A model generated the notes under the pieces. The model saw only the letters and a program-made list of their open reading frames with translations, had not been told where the DNA came from and ran no database searches. From contig NZ_JANTHZ010000001.1 of the NCBI RefSeq assembly GCF_024752355.1, forward strand, positions 62,001-126,000: DNA of 64,000 bases, in the 5' to 3' direction. Within the stretch, counting starts at the first letter, position 1, and every line of letters starts with the position of its first letter. Below are positions 27,324 to 35,582 of the stretch, piece by piece. Made by a program: the position numbers and the translations under genes. Origin of the DNA: Ancylobacter mangrovi (lineage in GTDB: Bacteria > Pseudomonadota > Alphaproteobacteria > Rhizobiales > Xanthobacteraceae).

Positions 27324-27947
27324 TCACGGAGCGAAGGTCAGGCGCAGGAAATCGCGGAACAGCAGGATCTGGCGCGGCAGTATGGTCGGGTCCTTCAGCG
27401 CCCGGCCCATCACCAGCCCTCCCTCGACCAGCGTCGAGAGCATGTCGGCGAGCGCGTCGAGGTCGACCGGCTGGCGCGGCGGGTAGCTGGCGGCGATCGC
27501 CTCCAGCCGGGCCCGGAAGCGGCGGCGCCAGGCCAGCACGCTTTCCGCGTTCAGCGCATGGACGGTGCGGTCGAAAAGCTGGTCCTGGTAGCACAGCGTC
27601 GCGGCGAGGCAGCCGGGATGGGCCTGCGGCAGCGCGTCCATCATCTCGGCGAACAGCTTCAGGCCGACCAGGAAGCCGTGCAGCGGATCGTCGTTCAGCT
27701 CGTCGGCGCGGCGGAAGATGTCGTCCAGCAGTTCCCGGTCGCGCGCGATGTGGCGCTCCAGCAGCGCGCGGGCGAGCTCGTTCTTGTCCCTGAAATGGTA
27801 GAAGAAGCCGCTCTTGGTGATGCCGACGCCGGCGATCAGCTCGTCGATCGAGGTCGACGCGAACCCCTTCGCCAGAATCGCCTGCTCGGCGAGGCCGAGC
27901 AGGCGCTCGCGCGTGTCGGTGCGGCGCCGAGGTACCTGTTGCAGCAT
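27324..27947 (-). CDS. TetR-family transcriptional regulator
   Basis: A 207-residue repressor. Residues about 10-60 form the TetR helix-turn-helix (RERLLGLAEQAILAKGF, ITKSGFFYHFRDKNELARAL). The C-terminal ligand domain contains HPGCLAATLCYQDQLFD, with a Cys as in AcuR/NemR-like members that sense reactive electrophiles. ATG 27947 is the only reasonable start, yet a palindromic operator lies three bases upstream and no ribosome site is visible, so the message may be leaderless. It is divergent from the homocysteine methyltransferase gene. Confidence 0.9.
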   Translation of the reverse strand: MLQQVPRRRTDTRERLLGLAEQAILAKGFASTSIDELIAGVGITKSGFFYHFRDKNELARALLERHIARDRELLDDIFRRADELNDDPLHGFLVGLKLFAEMMDALPQAHPGCLAATLCYQDQLFDRTVHALNAESVLAWRRRFRARLEAIAASYPPRQPVDLDALADMLSTLVEGGLVMGRALKDPTILPRQILLFRDFLRLTFAP

Positions 27948-27950
27948 GAC

Positions 27951-27975
27951 GTAACTGTACCACAGGTACAGTAAC
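27951..27975. promoter_or_regulatory. Palindromic operator between tetR and the methyltransferase gene
   Basis: GTAACTGTACC and GGTACAGTAAC are 11-base arms (one mismatch) around ACA, with the central eight bases of each arm perfect. The size and position at the 5' edge of tetR fit an autoregulatory TetR-family site that could also control the divergent gene 190 bp away. Confidence 0.65.
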
Positions 27976-28163
27976 CTCGCGCGGCCGCTCCTCCGCGCGC
28001 CGGCGCCGAAGCGCCTCCTTCGGCGCAAGCGACTGCAAATGCGGACAAATTTCTTTCCCCCGCCTCACTGGACCACGAGACGGCTAGGTCGCGCGCGCCG
28101 TTTCTGGCCATCTAGCGGACGGCCGGCGGGGCTTTCCGCCACCCGGAACGGGAGGACATCATC

Positions 28164-29153
28164 ATGACCCATATCGACAATCGCGGGTTCGGCATGGCCC
28201 GTGCCAGGTATCGCGACGATCTCCCGCTGCTCGCCGACCGCCTTTTCCTGATGGATGGCGGCATGGAGACGACGCTCATCTTCCACGAGGGCATCGACCT
28301 GCCCCATTTCGCCGCGATCGACCTGATGCGCCGCCAGCGTGGCCGCGAGGCGCTGCGGGCCTACTATGCCCGTTTCCTCGAACTTGCCCGCGAACGGCGC
28401 ACCGGCTTCGTGATGGACGCACCGAGCTGGCGGGCCAGCGCCGACTGGGCGGCGCCGCTCGGCCTGACGCAGGAGGAGCTGGGCTGGCTCAACCGCAGCA
28501 GCATCGGCCTCATGTCGCGCCTACGCGAGCGGTTCGAGACGCCCGCGACGCCGATCGTGCTCTCCGGGGTGGTCGGCCCGCGCGGCGACGGCTACACGCC
28601 CGGCGCGCAGATGACGGCCCGGGAGGCGGCGGACTATCATGCCTGGCAGATCGGCATTTTTGCGGACACCTCGGCCGACATGGTGAGCGCCTACACGCTC
28701 AACTATGTCGAGGAAGCGATCGGAGTCGCCCTCGCCGCGCGCGAGGCGGGCCTGCCCTCGGCGATCTCCTTCACGCTGGAGACCGACGGCCGGCTGCCGA
28801 GCGGGCAGGCGCTGGCGAAGGCTATCGAGCAGGTGGACGAGGCGACCGACGCGGCGCCGGTCTACTTCATGATCAACTGCGCCCACCCGACGCATTTCGA
28901 GCACATCCTCGCCGGGGGCGGCGCGTTCCTCGACCGCATCCGCGGGCTCAGGGCGAACGCATCGATGCGCAGCCATGCCGAGCTCGATTCCGCGCCGGAC
29001 CTCGACGACGGAAACCCGGAGGAGCTCGGCCGCCAGTACCGCGACTTGCGGGGCCACCTGCGCCGGCTCAACGTCGTCGGCGGCTGCTGCGGCACCGACT
29101 TCCGCCATGTGGAGCAGATCTGCTTCGCCTGCCAGTCGGTCGACGCGGCGTAA
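28164..29153 (+). CDS. Homocysteine S-methyltransferase family protein
   Basis: Zn-dependent methyltransferase of 329 residues. The (beta/alpha)8 signature starts LFLMDGGMETTLIFHEG. Zinc ligands are supplied by INCAHP (near residue 238) and the C-terminal GGCCGTDFRH. Members move a methyl group from S-methylmethionine, betaine or similar donors to homocysteine, or demethylate small sulfonium/ammonium compounds. ATG 28164 has GGGAGGA upstream. It is divergent from tetR, so probably an inducible accessory enzyme rather than the main methionine synthase; substrate unknown. Confidence 0.88.
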   Translation: MTHIDNRGFGMARARYRDDLPLLADRLFLMDGGMETTLIFHEGIDLPHFAAIDLMRRQRGREALRAYYARFLELARERRTGFVMDAPSWRASADWAAPLGLTQEELGWLNRSSIGLMSRLRERFETPATPIVLSGVVGPRGDGYTPGAQMTAREAADYHAWQIGIFADTSADMVSAYTLNYVEEAIGVALAAREAGLPSAISFTLETDGRLPSGQALAKAIEQVDEATDAAPVYFMINCAHPTHFEHILAGGGAFLDRIRGLRANASMRSHAELDSAPDLDDGNPEELGRQYRDLRGHLRRLNVVGGCCGTDFRHVEQICFACQSVDAA

Positions 29154-29159
29154 GGTGAC

Positions 29160-29231
29160 GTGACGGGGGATGTCGTGCCGGTGCGGCACGACGTGGCGGG
29201 GGATGTCACGCCCCCGTCACCCGTCCGTTAC
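29160..29231 (+). promoter_or_regulatory. Nested inverted repeats and a possible PHO box before the phytase-like gene
   Basis: An outer pair GTGACGGGGG/CCCCCGTCAC (29160-29169, 29211-29220) encloses GTCGTGCC/GGCACGAC (29172-29192). Overlapping it, TGTCAC (29204), CGTCAC (29215) and CGTTAC (29226) recur at exact 11-base steps, the periodicity of PhoB sites (consensus CTGTCAT repeats). The matches are partial. A third hairpin, GTTCGGCGGC/GCTGCCGAAC, sits in the leader at about 29260-29282. Confidence 0.4.
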
Positions 29232-29297
29232 GTCAACTACATGAGCGGAGGTCAGGAAGTTCGGCGGCATTGCTGCCGAACCACTGGAGAACCGCTC

Positions 29298-30659
29298 ATG
29301 TCCCGCACCTCGCTGCTCGCGAGCGCCGCGCTGGCGCTCGCCGCGCTCGGCGCCGCTTCCGCCGCCCGCGCCGACGACGCCTTTCCCGCGACGCTCGCCG
29401 GCCACGCCGTGCTGCCGGCCGAGAGCTTCATCGCGATGCCCGCCGACGCGCCCGCGGACCTCAGGAACGCCGGCAAGTACACCACCGGCAAGCGCGTCGA
29501 GACGCTGGGCTCGGTGGAAGGCACCTCCGCCGGCCGGCCGACCGGCGTGTCCCTGCCCTTCGAGGGCCAGCCCCGGCAGGGCAATTCCGGCATCAAGACC
29601 ATGCCGGACGGCAGCTTCTGGATCCTCACCGACAACGGCTTCGGCTCGAAGGCCAACAGCCCGGATTCGGCGCTCTACCTCAACCGCTACCGGATCGACT
29701 GGAAGGCCGGCACGTTCGAGCCGCTGGAGACCATCTTCCTGCGCGATCCGGACAAGAAGGTGCCGTTCCGCATCGTCCACGAGGACACGGATGCGCGCTA
29801 CCTCACCGGCTCGGATTTCGACCTCGAGAGCTTCCAGATCATCGGCGACACGCTGTGGATCGGCGAGGAGTTCGGCCCCTTCCTCATCAAGGCCGACATG
29901 AGCGGCAAGGTGCTGGCGATCTACGAGACCATGGCCGGCGAGATGCCGGTGCGTTCGCCCGACAACTACCAGGTCGCCTCGCCCTCCGCGCCGGACCAGA
30001 CCGGAAAGTTCAACGCGCGCCGCTCCAAGGGCTTCGAGGGCATGGCCGCCTCCAAGGACGGGCGGTTCCTCTATCCGCTGCTCGAAGGCCCGCTCTGGGA
30101 CGCCGACAAGAAGGCCTGGCAGCAGACCGCCGACGGCAAGGACTATCTGCTGATCCTCGAATTCGACGTGGCGAACGAGAAGTGGACCGGGCGCTCCTGG
30201 CAGTATGTGCTGGAGCAGAACGGCAACGCCATCGGCGACTTCAACATGATCGACGCCACCACCGGCATGATCATCGAGCGCGACAATGGCGAAGGCACCG
30301 CCGACAAGGCGTGCGCGCAGGACACCAAGGGTTCGGACTGCTTCAGCGACATCGCCAAGTTCAAGCGCATCTACAAGATCGAGATGACCGACGCCAACGT
30401 CGGCGGCCCGGCGCGCAAGATCGGCCATATCGACCTGATGAAGATCGCCGATCCGGACAAGCTGGCGCGCAAGCCGCTCAATGAGGGCGTGCTCACCTTC
30501 CCGTTCTTCACCATCGAGGACGTGGACGTGGTCGACGCCACCCACATCGTGGTCGGCAACGACAACAACCTGCCCTTCTCCTCCAGCCGCGACCCGAACA
30601 AGGCAGACGACAACGAGCTGATCCTGCTCGAGGTCGGCGAGTTCCTGAAGGCGAAGTGA
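29298..30659 (+). CDS. Exported phytase-like esterase (esterase-like activity of phytase family)
   Basis: A 453-residue secreted protein with a clear signal peptide (SLLASAALALAALGAASAARA). The body is a beta-propeller of the Phytase-like family: GNSGIKTMPDGSFWILTDNGFGSK, FDLESFQIIGDTLWIGEEFGP, GFEGMAASKDGRFLYPLLEG, and a late IEDVDVVDATHIVVGNDNN. The Asp/Glu-rich loops suggest calcium and phosphoester substrates. ATG 29298 has TGGAGAA just upstream. It ends at a terminator and stands as a single gene; phosphate control is suggested by repeats in its promoter region. Confidence 0.88.
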   Translation: MSRTSLLASAALALAALGAASAARADDAFPATLAGHAVLPAESFIAMPADAPADLRNAGKYTTGKRVETLGSVEGTSAGRPTGVSLPFEGQPRQGNSGIKTMPDGSFWILTDNGFGSKANSPDSALYLNRYRIDWKAGTFEPLETIFLRDPDKKVPFRIVHEDTDARYLTGSDFDLESFQIIGDTLWIGEEFGPFLIKADMSGKVLAIYETMAGEMPVRSPDNYQVASPSAPDQTGKFNARRSKGFEGMAASKDGRFLYPLLEGPLWDADKKAWQQTADGKDYLLILEFDVANEKWTGRSWQYVLEQNGNAIGDFNMIDATTGMIIERDNGEGTADKACAQDTKGSDCFSDIAKFKRIYKIEMTDANVGGPARKIGHIDLMKIADPDKLARKPLNEGVLTFPFFTIEDVDVVDATHIVVGNDNNLPFSSSRDPNKADDNELILLEVGEFLKAK

Positions 30660-30708
30660 CGGCGTTTCGACGTCCGCCGGCTTGTTTTAGCCGGCATGCA
30701 TTGGCAGG

Positions 30709-30736
30709 GGCCGGGGCGGCAACGCTCCGGCCTTTT
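30709..30736 (+). terminator. Terminator after the phytase-like gene
   Basis: GGCCGGGG pairs with CTCCGGCC (one G-T) around an 8-base loop and is followed by TTTT. It lies between convergent genes, 50 bp after the phytase-like stop. Confidence 0.7.
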
Positions 30737-30741
30737 CCGCG

Positions 30742-31605
30742 TCAGGCCGTGTCGGGCAAAGCCGCGTCCCGGCGCCGCAGGATCAGCGCCACGCCGAGCA
30801 CCATCACCAGCGCGCCGATCATCTTGACCGGGGACGGGTCGTCGCCGATCAGCACGATGCCGAACAGCACCGCCAGCAGCGGGTTCAGCATCGAATAGGG
30901 CACGACCGCATTGATGGAGTGCCGCCGCAGCAGCCAGTACCACACGCCATAGCCGACGATGGACGAGCCGATGGCGCTGTAGACCACCGAAAACCAGCCG
31001 TTCCAGCCCGCCAGCGGCACCATGCTCCAGCGATCGGATTCGACCAGCCACGAGGCCAGCAGGAGCTGGGGCGTGGCGAACAGCGACGACCATCCCATCA
31101 TCGCCATCGGCCCGACATCGGGCATCGCCTTGATGATGAGGTTGGTCACCGCCCAGGCGGTTGCGCTGACGACGAGCAGCGCGAAGGGGGCCAGCCCCGG
31201 CAGCGTCGGCCCGGCGGCGAGTATGGCGATGCCGAGCACCGAAATGGCGAGCCCCGCGAGGCGCATCGCACCGAGCGGCTCGCGCAGGAACAGGCACGCT
31301 AGCAGTGTCGCGATCGGCGCGCCGAGCTGGATGATCACCGCGCTGGTCCCCGCCTCGGCCGACTGCAGCGCCACGAACAGAGCGCCGAAATGCAGCGAGC
31401 CGAAGGTGAGCGAGACCAGCAGCACGCCGGGCAGGCGCGCCAGCGGAAAGCGCGTGAACGGCACGACGAGCGCGGAGACCAGGATGAAGCGCAGGGCGCA
31501 CATCAGCATGGGCGGAATCTCGGCGACGCCCAGCTTGATGACGATCATGTTGAGCGCCCACAGACAGACGACGGCGAGCGCGAGAATCGAGTGCCGGATC
31601 GGCAT
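30742..31605 (-). CDS. EamA/DMT-family transporter
   Basis: Inner-membrane permease of 287 residues with ten predicted hydrophobic segments in two EamA repeats (LALAVVCLWALNMIVIKLG, ALLVVSATAWAVTNLIIKA). Typical signatures are GTSAVIIQLGAPIATLLACL and VVPYSMLNPLLAVLFGIV. Relatives export amino acids or metabolites; substrate not predictable. ATG 31605 begins the first membrane helix; the 64 open codons upstream are Arg/Pro-rich and not membrane-like. Divergent from the esterase gene. Confidence 0.9.
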   Translation of the reverse strand: MPIRHSILALAVVCLWALNMIVIKLGVAEIPPMLMCALRFILVSALVVPFTRFPLARLPGVLLVSLTFGSLHFGALFVALQSAEAGTSAVIIQLGAPIATLLACLFLREPLGAMRLAGLAISVLGIAILAAGPTLPGLAPFALLVVSATAWAVTNLIIKAMPDVGPMAMMGWSSLFATPQLLLASWLVESDRWSMVPLAGWNGWFSVVYSAIGSSIVGYGVWYWLLRRHSINAVVPYSMLNPLLAVLFGIVLIGDDPSPVKMIGALVMVLGVALILRRRDAALPDTA

Positions 31606-31856
31606 GGCAAACCGGAGATGATGCGAGGATGGCGATTCGCACGGGTTTGGCGGCGCCGACGACACGGCAATAGCCCCGCGGCCGCGTGAAGCAAAGGGGG
31701 CGCGCCCTCGCGTCGCGCCGTCTCGGATGCGACTTTGGGAGGATGCGTCCGGAGAGAACGGCCCCGGGGCGCGGCGCCTGTGAAGAACCCATAGCATGGC
31801 GCCGCCGAGGGCCCTCCGCCGCCGCTCGCGGCTTTTCGCGGGCCGGTACGCGCATT

Positions 31857-32564
31857 ATGGTGCGCGCCATGCTCGACCTCTCGCTCATGGGCCGGCTCAG
31901 CTTCCGGCACGCGCCGCCCACCAGGCCCGCCCTTCCGCCCGGCCGGCACGATCTCGGCCTGTTCGACACCCGCGACTATGTGCTGGTGGTGCCGGAGGGA
32001 ATCGATCCCGCCGCGCCGACGCCGCTGGTCACGCTGTTCCATGGCGGGGGCGGCAGCGCCGAGAAGATCATGCCGATCCTGCGCACCCACGCGCAGACGC
32101 GCGGCTTCCTGCTGCTGGTGCCGCAGTCGCTGTTCCCGACCTGGGATATCGTCATCGCCGGCAACGGGCCGGATCGCGAGCGGCTCGACGTCGGCCTTGC
32201 CGAAGTCGCCTCGCGCTTCACCCTCGATCCCGGCCATTTCGCCTTCGCCGGCCATTCGGACGGCGGCAGCTACTCGCTCTCCACCGGGCTCAGCAACGGG
32301 CGGATCGTCAGTCATATCCTGGCCTTCTCGGCCGGCTTCATGACCGTGCTGGCGCAGGAGGGGGAGCCGAAGGTGTTCATCGCCCATGGCCAGCGCGACA
32401 CGCAGACGCCGATCGGCACCGCCGGCCGCTCGCATGCGCGCAAGCTGCGCCGCGCCGGCTACGATCTGACCTATGTCGAGCATCCCGGCCCGCACGCCTC
32501 GCAGCCGGCCATGGTGCAGCTCGGCGTCGACTATTTCCTGCGCGACGTCGCCCGGCGGGGCTGA
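31857..32564 (+). CDS. Alpha/beta hydrolase (PHB-depolymerase/phospholipase-like esterase)
   Basis: A 235-residue hydrolase. It has the oxyanion-hole run TLFHGGGGSAEK, the nucleophile elbow AGHSDGGSYS, a late acid in GQRDTQTP and the catalytic His in EHPGPHASQ, all in the expected order. No strong signal peptide. The start is unclear: ATG 31857 and ATG 31869 both lack a ribosome site, and the frame is open back to 31686. Relatives act on short-chain esters, phospholipids or PHB oligomers. It ends in a clear intrinsic terminator. Confidence 0.8.
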   Translation: MVRAMLDLSLMGRLSFRHAPPTRPALPPGRHDLGLFDTRDYVLVVPEGIDPAAPTPLVTLFHGGGGSAEKIMPILRTHAQTRGFLLLVPQSLFPTWDIVIAGNGPDRERLDVGLAEVASRFTLDPGHFAFAGHSDGGSYSLSTGLSNGRIVSHILAFSAGFMTVLAQEGEPKVFIAHGQRDTQTPIGTAGRSHARKLRRAGYDLTYVEHPGPHASQPAMVQLGVDYFLRDVARRG

Positions 32565-32595
32565 CGCAGGGCGACTTTGCTCTGCCCGAAAAAGC

Positions 32596-32624
32596 AAAAG
32601 GCCGGCGCGAAGCCGGCCTTTTTT
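32596..32624. terminator. Bidirectional intrinsic terminator
   Basis: AAAAGGCCGGC pairs with GCCGGCCTTTT around GCGAA, with a T-run after and an A-run before the stem, serving the esterase gene (plus) and the 113-residue gene (minus). Confidence 0.92.
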
Positions 32625-32643
32625 CATCGGGATGCGAGGTCGC

Positions 32644-32985
32644 TCAGGCGACCTTCTTCACCGTCTTGGCGATCTCGGCCACCCGGCCCTCGTCGCGGGT
32701 CGCGAGCTCGGCGAAGGCGGCGGGGCCTTCGTTCAGCGCCTTCTTAACGTCCTCGGCCCAGGTGATGTGCTGGAGCGTGAAGGTCGAGGTCGCCGACGAG
32801 CCGAACTTCTTCGCGAAATGGTCGCCGAGCTTGAACGGCACGGGCTCGGAAGCGAGGAAGCGGGTCGTAGGGTGCTCCTTCACGAAGGCGGCGTAGGCCT
32901 CGGCGGCCTCGGTGTACTTGCTGGCCTCGATCAGGGCGGTGAGGTTCTTCAGCAGGCCGGGCAGCTCAGAATGCATAGCGGACAT
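32644..32985 (-). CDS. Small unknown protein
   Basis: A 113-residue protein, probably cytoplasmic and mostly helical, that I do not recognise. The first half resembles a single TPR-like helix pair (LTALIEASKYTEAAEAYAAFVKEHP); the second half is FAKKFGSSATSTFTLQHITWAEDVKKAL and a Lys-rich end. ATG 32985 has AAGGGA eight bases before it. It sits alone between a terminator and the glpX terminator, so it has its own promoter. Confidence 0.75.
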   Translation of the reverse strand: MSAMHSELPGLLKNLTALIEASKYTEAAEAYAAFVKEHPTTRFLASEPVPFKLGDHFAKKFGSSATSTFTLQHITWAEDVKKALNEGPAAFAELATRDEGRVAEIAKTVKKVA

Positions 32986-33140
32986 GGGTCGTTCCCTTGT
33001 AACTGGTCTTCGGCATTCACGAAGAATGCGCCGTGTCACGCCCTTGGTATACAGCACACAGGACGATCGCCAAAGGGTCGAGGCGCCAAAGCGCGTCGTT
33101 TCGCCGGTGAAACGGCCCGGTTGGCCCCTCCGGCGGGCGG

Positions 33141-33170
33141 AAACGAAAACGGGACGCCGAAGCGCCCCGT
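33141..33170 (-). terminator. Terminator after glpX
   Basis: On the minus strand CGGGGCGC-TTCG-GCGTCCCG (one G-T pair, UUCG-type tetraloop) is followed by TTTTCGTTT, about 30 bases after the glpX stop. Confidence 0.85.
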
Positions 33171-33198
33171 CCGTCAAGAACGACCGCTGCGGGCCCGC

Positions 33199-34194
33199 TC
33201 AGCCGAGATGGAACTTCGACAGGTCGCGGTGCTCGGCCTCGATCCAGCGCACCGTGCCGGAAGCCGAGCGCATGACCACCGTGTGGGTCTTCACCACGCC
33301 CTTCTCGTACTTCACGCCCTTGAGCAGGTTGCCCGTGGTGACGCCGGTGGCGGCGATGAGGCAGTCGCCGCGCACCATGTCGTAGATGGTGTAGATCTTC
33401 TTGGGGTCGGCGACGCCCATCTTCTTGGCGCGCTCGCGCTTCTCCTCGGTGTCGAGGATCAGGCGGGTATACATCTCGCCGCCGATGCAGCGCAGCGCCG
33501 CCGCCGCCAGCACGCCCTCGGGCGCGCCGCCGGTGCCGATGTAGATGTCGACGCCGGTCTCGTCCGGGTTGGTGGTGTGGATCACGCCCGCGACGTCGCC
33601 GTCGGTGATTAGCTGAACCGCCGCGCCGGTGCCGCGCACGGCGGCGATCAGGCCGGCATGGCGGGGACGGTCGAGGATCAGCGCGGTGATCTCGGACGGC
33701 TTCACGCCCTTCGCCTTGGCCAGCGAGTGGATGTTCTCTTCCGGCGAGGCGTCGATGTCGATCGTGCCCTTGGGATAGCCCGGGCCGACCGCGATCTTCT
33801 CCATGTAGACGTCCGGCGCGTAGAGCAGCGTGCCGCCCTCGGCCATCGCCATCACGGCGATCGAGCCCGGCATGTTCTTGGCGCAGAGCGTCGTGCCCTC
33901 GAGCGGGTCGACCGCGATGTCGACCGCCGGCCCCTTGCCGGTGCCGACCTCCTCGCCGATGAACAGCATCGGCGCCTCGTCGCGCTCGCCCTCGCCGATC
34001 ACGATCCGGCCGGCGATCGGCAGGCGGTTGAGCTCGCGGCGCATGGCGTCCACCGCCGCCTTGTCCGCCGCCTTCTCGTCGCCGCGACCGCGCAGGCCGG
34101 CCGATGAAACTGCCGCGCGCTCGGTAACGCGCACCAGTTCGAGCGTCAGGATGCGCTCGAGAGCCTGGCCAGCCTTGACCGTGATTTCAGCCAT
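33199..34194 (-). CDS. glpX: Class II fructose-1,6-bisphosphatase GlpX
   Basis: Gluconeogenic enzyme hydrolysing fructose-1,6-bisphosphate, 331 residues, Mg/Mn-dependent. GlpX motifs are complete: GRGDEKAADKAAVDAMR, IVIGEGERDEAPML, VDPLEGTT (metal site), GTGGAPEGVLAAAALRC and DCLIAATGVT. ATG 34194 has AGGGG upstream. It starts 14 bp after hom on the same strand and ends at a terminator, so alaC-hom-glpX is probably one unit. Many Hyphomicrobiales lack a type I enzyme and rely on GlpX; hom-glpX adjacency is recurrent in alphaproteobacteria. Confidence 0.97.
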   Translation of the reverse strand: MAEITVKAGQALERILTLELVRVTERAAVSSAGLRGRGDEKAADKAAVDAMRRELNRLPIAGRIVIGEGERDEAPMLFIGEEVGTGKGPAVDIAVDPLEGTTLCAKNMPGSIAVMAMAEGGTLLYAPDVYMEKIAVGPGYPKGTIDIDASPEENIHSLAKAKGVKPSEITALILDRPRHAGLIAAVRGTGAAVQLITDGDVAGVIHTTNPDETGVDIYIGTGGAPEGVLAAAALRCIGGEMYTRLILDTEEKRERAKKMGVADPKKIYTIYDMVRGDCLIAATGVTTGNLLKGVKYEKGVVKTHTVVMRSASGTVRWIEAEHRDLSKFHLG

Positions 34195-34208
34195 ATTCGG
34201 AGCCCCTC

Positions 34209-35528
34209 TCAGTCTTTCTCGATCCGTATCACCTGCGGCGGCGAGGCGATGACGCCGTCCGCGTCGATCGCCTCGATCGCCCGGCGAACCGCGTCTTCCG
34301 TTGTAGCGTAAGTGATCAGCACCACGGGTGCCGGATCCTCCGCGCTGTCTGCCCGGTCGCCGCCATGCGGACGGCCGCGCCGATGCTGCATTATGGACTC
34401 GAGCGAGATGTTCTGCTCGGCCATATGACGGGCAATCGCTGCCGCCGTTCCAGGCCGGTCGACCGCCGCGAGGCGGATATAATACCCACCTTCATGACGC
34501 TGGATCGTCGGTTTGCCGGCCGGGCGCAGCGCGTCCACACGCCAGCCGAACGGTGTACCGGCGCGGCCGGCCGCACGGTCGCACAGATCGCCCACCACCG
34601 CCGAGGCGGTGGCGTCGCCGCCCGCGCCGGGGCCGACCAGCGTCAGCGCCACCGCGTCGCCGTCGATTGCCACCGCGTTGGTGACGCTCGAGACCTGCGC
34701 GATCGGCCAGTGCTTGGGCACCATGGTGGGATGGACGCGAAGCTCCACCGCCTCGCCCGAGCGCGCGGCGACGCCGAGCAGCTTGACGCGGTAGCCGAGC
34801 TCGTCGGCGGCCTCGAGGTCGGCCAGCGTGATGGTGCGGATGCCCTCGACGTGGATCGCGTCGGGATCGGGCTGGACCCCGAAGGCGAGCGCGGCCAGCA
34901 GCGCCAGCTTGTGGGCGGTGTCGAAGCCGTCGACGTCGAAGGTCGGGTCGGCCTCGGCGTAGCCGAGCTGCTGGGCCTGGTCGAGGCAGATGTCGAAGGA
35001 CAGCCCCTCCTCCTGCATCCGGGTCAGGATGTAGTTGCAGGTGCCGTTGAGGATGCCCGAGACGCGCGCGATCTCGTTGCCGAGCAGCGCCTCGCGCAGC
35101 GCCTTGATGACCGGGATGCCGCCCGCGACGCCGGCCTCGAAATCGATGCCGACGCCCTTGGCCTCGGCCATCTTCGCCAGCGTCATGCCGTGATGGGCGA
35201 GCAGCGCCTTGTTGGCGGTGACGACGTCGTGCCCGGCGGCGATGGCGGCCTCGACCGCCGCCTTGGCGGCGCCCTCATGGCCACCGATCAGCTCGACGAA
35301 GACGTCGATGTCCGGCGAGGCGGCGAGTTCCTCGGCACTGTCGAACCAGGCGACGCCCGAGAGGTCGCAGTCGCGATTGCGGTTGCGGTCGCGCGCGCTG
35401 ACGGCCACCACCTCGATGGGCCGGCCGATCCGTGCCGCGATCTCGTCCTTGCGGCGCGCCAGCATGCGAACCACACCCGCGCCGACCGTACCCAGGCCGG
35501 CGATGCCAATCTTGAGCGACGGCGCCAT
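34209..35528 (-). CDS. hom: Homoserine dehydrogenase
   Basis: NAD(P)H-dependent reduction of aspartate semialdehyde to homoserine for threonine and methionine synthesis. The 439-residue product has the Rossmann motif IGIAGLGTVGAGVVRML, catalytic-domain motifs GVAGGIPVIKALRE, NGTCNYILTRM and AEADPTFDVDGFDTAHKLALL, and a C-terminal ACT domain (RLAAVDRPGTAAAIARHMAE) for feedback control by threonine. ATG 35528 is chosen over the GTG one codon earlier. Downstream of alaC by 54 bp. Confidence 0.97.
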   Translation of the reverse strand: MAPSLKIGIAGLGTVGAGVVRMLARRKDEIAARIGRPIEVVAVSARDRNRNRDCDLSGVAWFDSAEELAASPDIDVFVELIGGHEGAAKAAVEAAIAAGHDVVTANKALLAHHGMTLAKMAEAKGVGIDFEAGVAGGIPVIKALREALLGNEIARVSGILNGTCNYILTRMQEEGLSFDICLDQAQQLGYAEADPTFDVDGFDTAHKLALLAALAFGVQPDPDAIHVEGIRTITLADLEAADELGYRVKLLGVAARSGEAVELRVHPTMVPKHWPIAQVSSVTNAVAIDGDAVALTLVGPGAGGDATASAVVGDLCDRAAGRAGTPFGWRVDALRPAGKPTIQRHEGGYYIRLAAVDRPGTAAAIARHMAEQNISLESIMQHRRGRPHGGDRADSAEDPAPVVLITYATTEDAVRRAIEAIDADGVIASPPQVIRIEKD

Positions 35529-35582
35529 CACGTATCCGAACTCGATAGAACTGGAAGCAGCGCCACCCGGGAGGACCGGACG

